A model generated the notes under the pieces. That model ran no database searches, was not told where the DNA came from, and saw nothing but the letters and a program-made list of their open reading frames with translations. Positions 61,690-64,000 of a DNA stretch of 64,000 nucleotides are shown piece after piece. Positions within the stretch are counted from its first letter, which is position 1, and every line of letters begins with the position of its first letter. The position numbers were made by a program, and so were the translations under genes. The stretch comes from Paenibacillus polymyxa M1 (GTDB lineage: Bacteria; Bacillota; Bacilli; Paenibacillales; Paenibacillaceae): NCBI RefSeq assembly GCF_000237325.1, contig NC_017542.1:5760501-5824500 (forward strand). Direction: 5' to 3'.

Positions 61690-62925
61690 TTAGCCTTCCG
61701 GCTTATCTGTTAATTTTAACGTCACCGACTCTTCCTTGCCTGCCCGGTAAAAGGTAACTTTCAGCTCATCGCCAATCTTCTTGTTATCGTACAGGTAACG
61801 ACGCAAATCAAGCGTAGAGTTAATCGGTTCGCCATCAAACGCCGTAATGACATCGTTCAGCTTCAAGCCGCCCTCCTTGGCAGGACCATGGGCCTCCAGA
61901 ACAACGGCCCCATCTTTCACACTGTCAGGCAGCTTGAGTTCCTTGCGCTGAGTTTCATCCAGCGGTGCATATTCATTATTAAGATCCACCGTGTACACCC
62001 CCAGATAAGGGCGGGTGATCTTGCCGTCCTCAACCAGTTCATTCACCGTCTTCATTACTTCATTGGCGGGAATGGCAAAGCCCAATCCTTCCACACCTGT
62101 ATCGGCGATTTTCATCGTATTGATGCCAATCACGCGTCCGTCCAGATCGACCAGCGCTCCACCGCTGTTTCCTTCATTAATCGCTGCATCGGTCTGAATC
62201 ACATGCTGCTCCCAGTCATATACACCATCCTGATTGATGGAAATCGGAATAATTCGATTCGTATAGCTCACAATGCCAGAGGTCAGCGTGTCTCCCAATC
62301 CGAGTGGATTGCCAATCGCAATGACCGTCTCGCCCAGACGAAGTTTGCTGGAGTCCCCGATATCCGCTACTGTGCTAATGCCTTTATCATCAACGGCCAG
62401 TACAGCGATATCACTAATGCGATCCTTTCCGACCAGCTTCGCTTCTTTTCTGACACCGTCTACGGTTACAATATCCAGATCATCCGATCCCTCAATGACA
62501 TGGTTGTTCGTCATAATAAAGGCTTTGCCTGAGCTCACACGGAAAATGACGCCCGATCCAAGCGCTGATTGTTCCGTACTGTTACCGTCTTCCCCTTTTA
62601 GGTTTACGATGCTGACGACAGCTGGGCGTATCTTGGCTGCCGCTTGCACAATCCGGTCATACGGATCGCCCGCTGCTTGCCGCAAGGGATAATGACTTGC
62701 TCCGGTTACTGCTGTAGTGGAGGGAAGACCTGTAATAAAGCTGAACAGCAGCACGGCAACCACTGCACTAACCGCACCGCTGATGACAGCAGCCTGCACC
62801 GGACTTACCCGGCGATTCCTGTGCGGCCAACGTCCCCGTCCTCCGCGACGTGCTTTAAATGCTGTTTTTTTAGCCGCACGTGTGGACACCTTCGTTGAAT
62901 AAAAATCATCTTCAAACAAGCCCAT
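61690..62925 (-). CDS. htrA: HtrA/DegP-type serine protease
   Basis: A membrane-anchored protease/chaperone for misfolded proteins outside the membrane. About 411 residues: a short basic cytoplasmic part, transmembrane helix at ~45-68 (AAVISGAVSAVVAVLLFSFI), then an S1C trypsin-like domain with triad His in MTNNHVIEG, Asp in SDIAVLAVD and Ser in NEGNSGGALVD, and one PDZ domain from ~310. ATG 62925 after GGGGAGAGG is chosen over 62961. It belongs to the walJ-htrA-rlmH neighbourhood. Confidence 0.95.
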   Translation of the reverse strand: MGLFEDDFYSTKVSTRAAKKTAFKARRGGRGRWPHRNRRVSPVQAAVISGAVSAVVAVLLFSFITGLPSTTAVTGASHYPLRQAAGDPYDRIVQAAAKIRPAVVSIVNLKGEDGNSTEQSALGSGVIFRVSSGKAFIMTNNHVIEGSDDLDIVTVDGVRKEAKLVGKDRISDIAVLAVDDKGISTVADIGDSSKLRLGETVIAIGNPLGLGDTLTSGIVSYTNRIIPISINQDGVYDWEQHVIQTDAAINEGNSGGALVDLDGRVIGINTMKIADTGVEGLGFAIPANEVMKTVNELVEDGKITRPYLGVYTVDLNNEYAPLDETQRKELKLPDSVKDGAVVLEAHGPAKEGGLKLNDVITAFDGEPINSTLDLRRYLYDNKKIGDELKVTFYRAGKEESVTLKLTDKPEG

Positions 62926-63428
62926 GCTAATCCTCTCCCCTTCGTTGTCATGCACCGACACTCACTAAAAAATTAGGGCTATTCGGGCTTGCGCCAACCT
63001 ATGCTACAGAGAACCTGCTCCGTTGAACATCACAAATGGATTGAATATCCCCCACCATCGGAATTCAGCAACTAATCGTTTTGGTCTACTTATTAATCAC
63101 CACAAATAGCACTTTCCTAAGCAACCAAATCTCATAAATTAGCATACACGCCAAATTTGACCCCGAATAGAGGGAAAAAGAGGAATGATTTCCAAACCAA
63201 TGGACTACAATAGTAACAAGTCTTCTATTCTATTACAAAATGATCGTCTCATAGAGACGTTCTGGCTTGTTCCCGTCCGCTTAAAGCAGCCTATACTTTC
63301 GATGAGAGCCTTCCTTCAGAAAGCTTTCTGTTGTTAGCTTTATTGTATCACAGCACCTGGCAAAACCACAGGCAGAACCAAGCTTATTGCACGCCATTTT
63401 AAAAATATTTTTACAGGAGGAATATAAG
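62926..63428. other. Intergenic region between htrA and the 63429 gene
   Basis: About 500 bases carrying the htrA promoter on the minus strand and that of the small gene on the plus strand. I see no additional gene; two small frames at 63281-63475 are antisense to the small gene. No repeats or RNA features stood out. Confidence 0.55.
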
Positions 63429-63635
63429 ATGAATTCCCATCGTTCCGCTATGGATGAAGTTCGCATGGCTGCCAAGCTTGCGGATTTGAAAGACGAGCAC
63501 TACCGGAATACACTGGCACTAAGTACATTGATTGAACTACTGGTAGACAAAGGCATAGTGACCCGTGAAGAGGTCGAGCGCAAAGCCGCCGAGCTGGACA
63601 GCTTTATGGCTCACTTACCTTATCCCAAGGTGTAG
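63429..63635 (+). CDS. Small conserved hypothetical protein
   Basis: A 68-residue charged helical protein (AMDEVRMAAKLADLKDEHYRNTLALSTLIELLVDKGIVTREEVERKAAELD) with no recognised domain. ATG 63429 follows AGGAGG at 63415, an excellent ribosome-binding site that rules out the start at 63387. It overlaps the 3' end of the convergent walJ gene by 32 bases. Confidence 0.75.
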   Translation: MNSHRSAMDEVRMAAKLADLKDEHYRNTLALSTLIELLVDKGIVTREEVERKAAELDSFMAHLPYPKV

Positions 63636-64000
63636 GACGATCATAATACGTATCACACAATCGAAACTCACTATCCCTGTAAAAACAGCCGCGGTCTTCC
63701 ATCGCATCGCGTACAGTCATCTTCGCAAGTTCCATCATATTGTGGTCGCGGCTCAAGTGTGCCAGATACGTTCGCTTTGTCCGTCCGGTCAACAGCTCGC
63801 TAAGAATCGCTCCTGCCATCTCATTGGATAAATGGCCGATATCACTGAGAATACGGCGCTTGATGTTCCAAGGATAACGACCCATACGCAGCATTTCTAC
63901 ATCATGATTAGCCTCCAGCACCAATACATCTGCATCTGATATCGCTTGTTTTACCTTATCACTGACATAGCCGAGATCGGTTGCTACGCTAAGCTTCTCT
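63604..64000 (-). CDS. walJ: WalJ (YycJ) metallo-beta-lactamase-fold hydrolase, 5' part missing
   Basis: The C-terminal 131 residues of an MBL-fold exonuclease-like protein of the WalJ/YycJ family, associated with the WalKR cell-wall system and linked to DNA or cell-division control. The visible part reads SVATDLGYVSDKVKQAISDA, VLEANHDVEML, HLSNEMAGAILSEL and AHLSRDHNM, which are family blocks after the metal-binding motif. The gene runs past the right edge of the window. Its location beside htrA is typical for Bacillales. Confidence 0.93.
   Translation of the reverse strand, partial: EKLSVATDLGYVSDKVKQAISDADVLVLEANHDVEMLRMGRYPWNIKRRILSDIGHLSNEMAGAILSELLTGRTKRTYLAHLSRDHNMMELAKMTVRDAMEDRGCFYRDSEFRLCDTYYDRPTPWDKVSEP

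Noticed and set aside
61888..62532. 214-codon plus-strand frame
   Set aside because: Antisense to htrA, whose protease and PDZ motifs are unmistakable.

Overview
The window is chromosomal DNA of a low-to-mid-GC Gram-positive, endospore-former-type bacterium, most likely a Paenibacillus close to P. polymyxa. The reasons are strong purine-rich ribosome-binding sites with frequent TTG and GTG starts, cre-like (CcpA) sites before polysaccharidase genes, Bacillus-type gnt and ara regulons, an LPXTG-type sortase system, and the walJ / htrA / CxxH-CxxC / rlmH gene group normally found near the replication origin of Bacillales. No rRNA, tRNA, CRISPR array or intact transposase was seen.

Layout. 1-3 kb: two GNAT acetyltransferases and an RDD membrane protein. 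3.1-6.7 kb: a CdaR-type regulator, glycerate kinase and a GntP-family permease (glycerate or sugar-acid use). 6.8-10.6 kb: a Bacillus-like gntRKP gluconate operon with its operator and an intragenic cre conserved. 10.6-11.6 kb: TetR plus an SMR efflux protein. 11.7-12.7 kb: a secreted GH10 xylanase. 13-16 kb: an esterase and flavin monooxygenase-like gene divergent from a TetR regulator, with two matching operators. 16-21 kb: a YjdF-like gene with a structured leader (possible yjdF riboswitch), the DbpA RNA helicase, an unknown gene, an ECF sigma / anti-sigma pair. 21-26 kb: a phosphatase, a TetR-quinone reductase-SDR operon, and mqo behind what looks like a transcription attenuator.

26.5-54.7 kb is accessory-looking. 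It holds an ECF-sigma/DUF1835 fusion, a kinase pseudogene, araBDA with divergent araR, a penicillin-binding-protein-like lipoprotein with SLH-like repeats, immunity-like proteins (DUF1963- and DUF4303-like), a uracil-DNA glycosylase, a class B sortase with a ~2040-residue surface protein, a berberine-bridge-enzyme remnant, a Tet(M)-like GTPase, a chemoreceptor flanked by a partial gene duplication, and a TPR protein. It is bounded by a perfect 16-bp direct repeat, one copy being the 3' end of rlmH (codons for EPYHK and stop), which is where staphylococcal SCC elements integrate. The other copy, 28.1 kb away, supplies the same EPYHK tail to the DUF1835 fusion. This is the most interesting signal: a possible SCC-like island outside Staphylococcus, without a recombinase in the window. 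A tmRNA-3'-end-like sequence lies 20 bp beyond rlmH.

54.6-64 kb returns to conserved genes with small insertions: rlmH, a TPR protein divergent from two XRE regulators, DinB and AraC-type genes, the CxxH/CxxC protein, a methyltransferase, a GH5 endoglucanase with a near-perfect cre, HtrA protease and the start-truncated walJ. Functional themes are plant-carbohydrate use (xylanase, endoglucanase, arabinose, gluconate, glycerate), surface adhesion, and drug or redox stress defence. All family names rest on recognition of motifs by eye, not on database searches.
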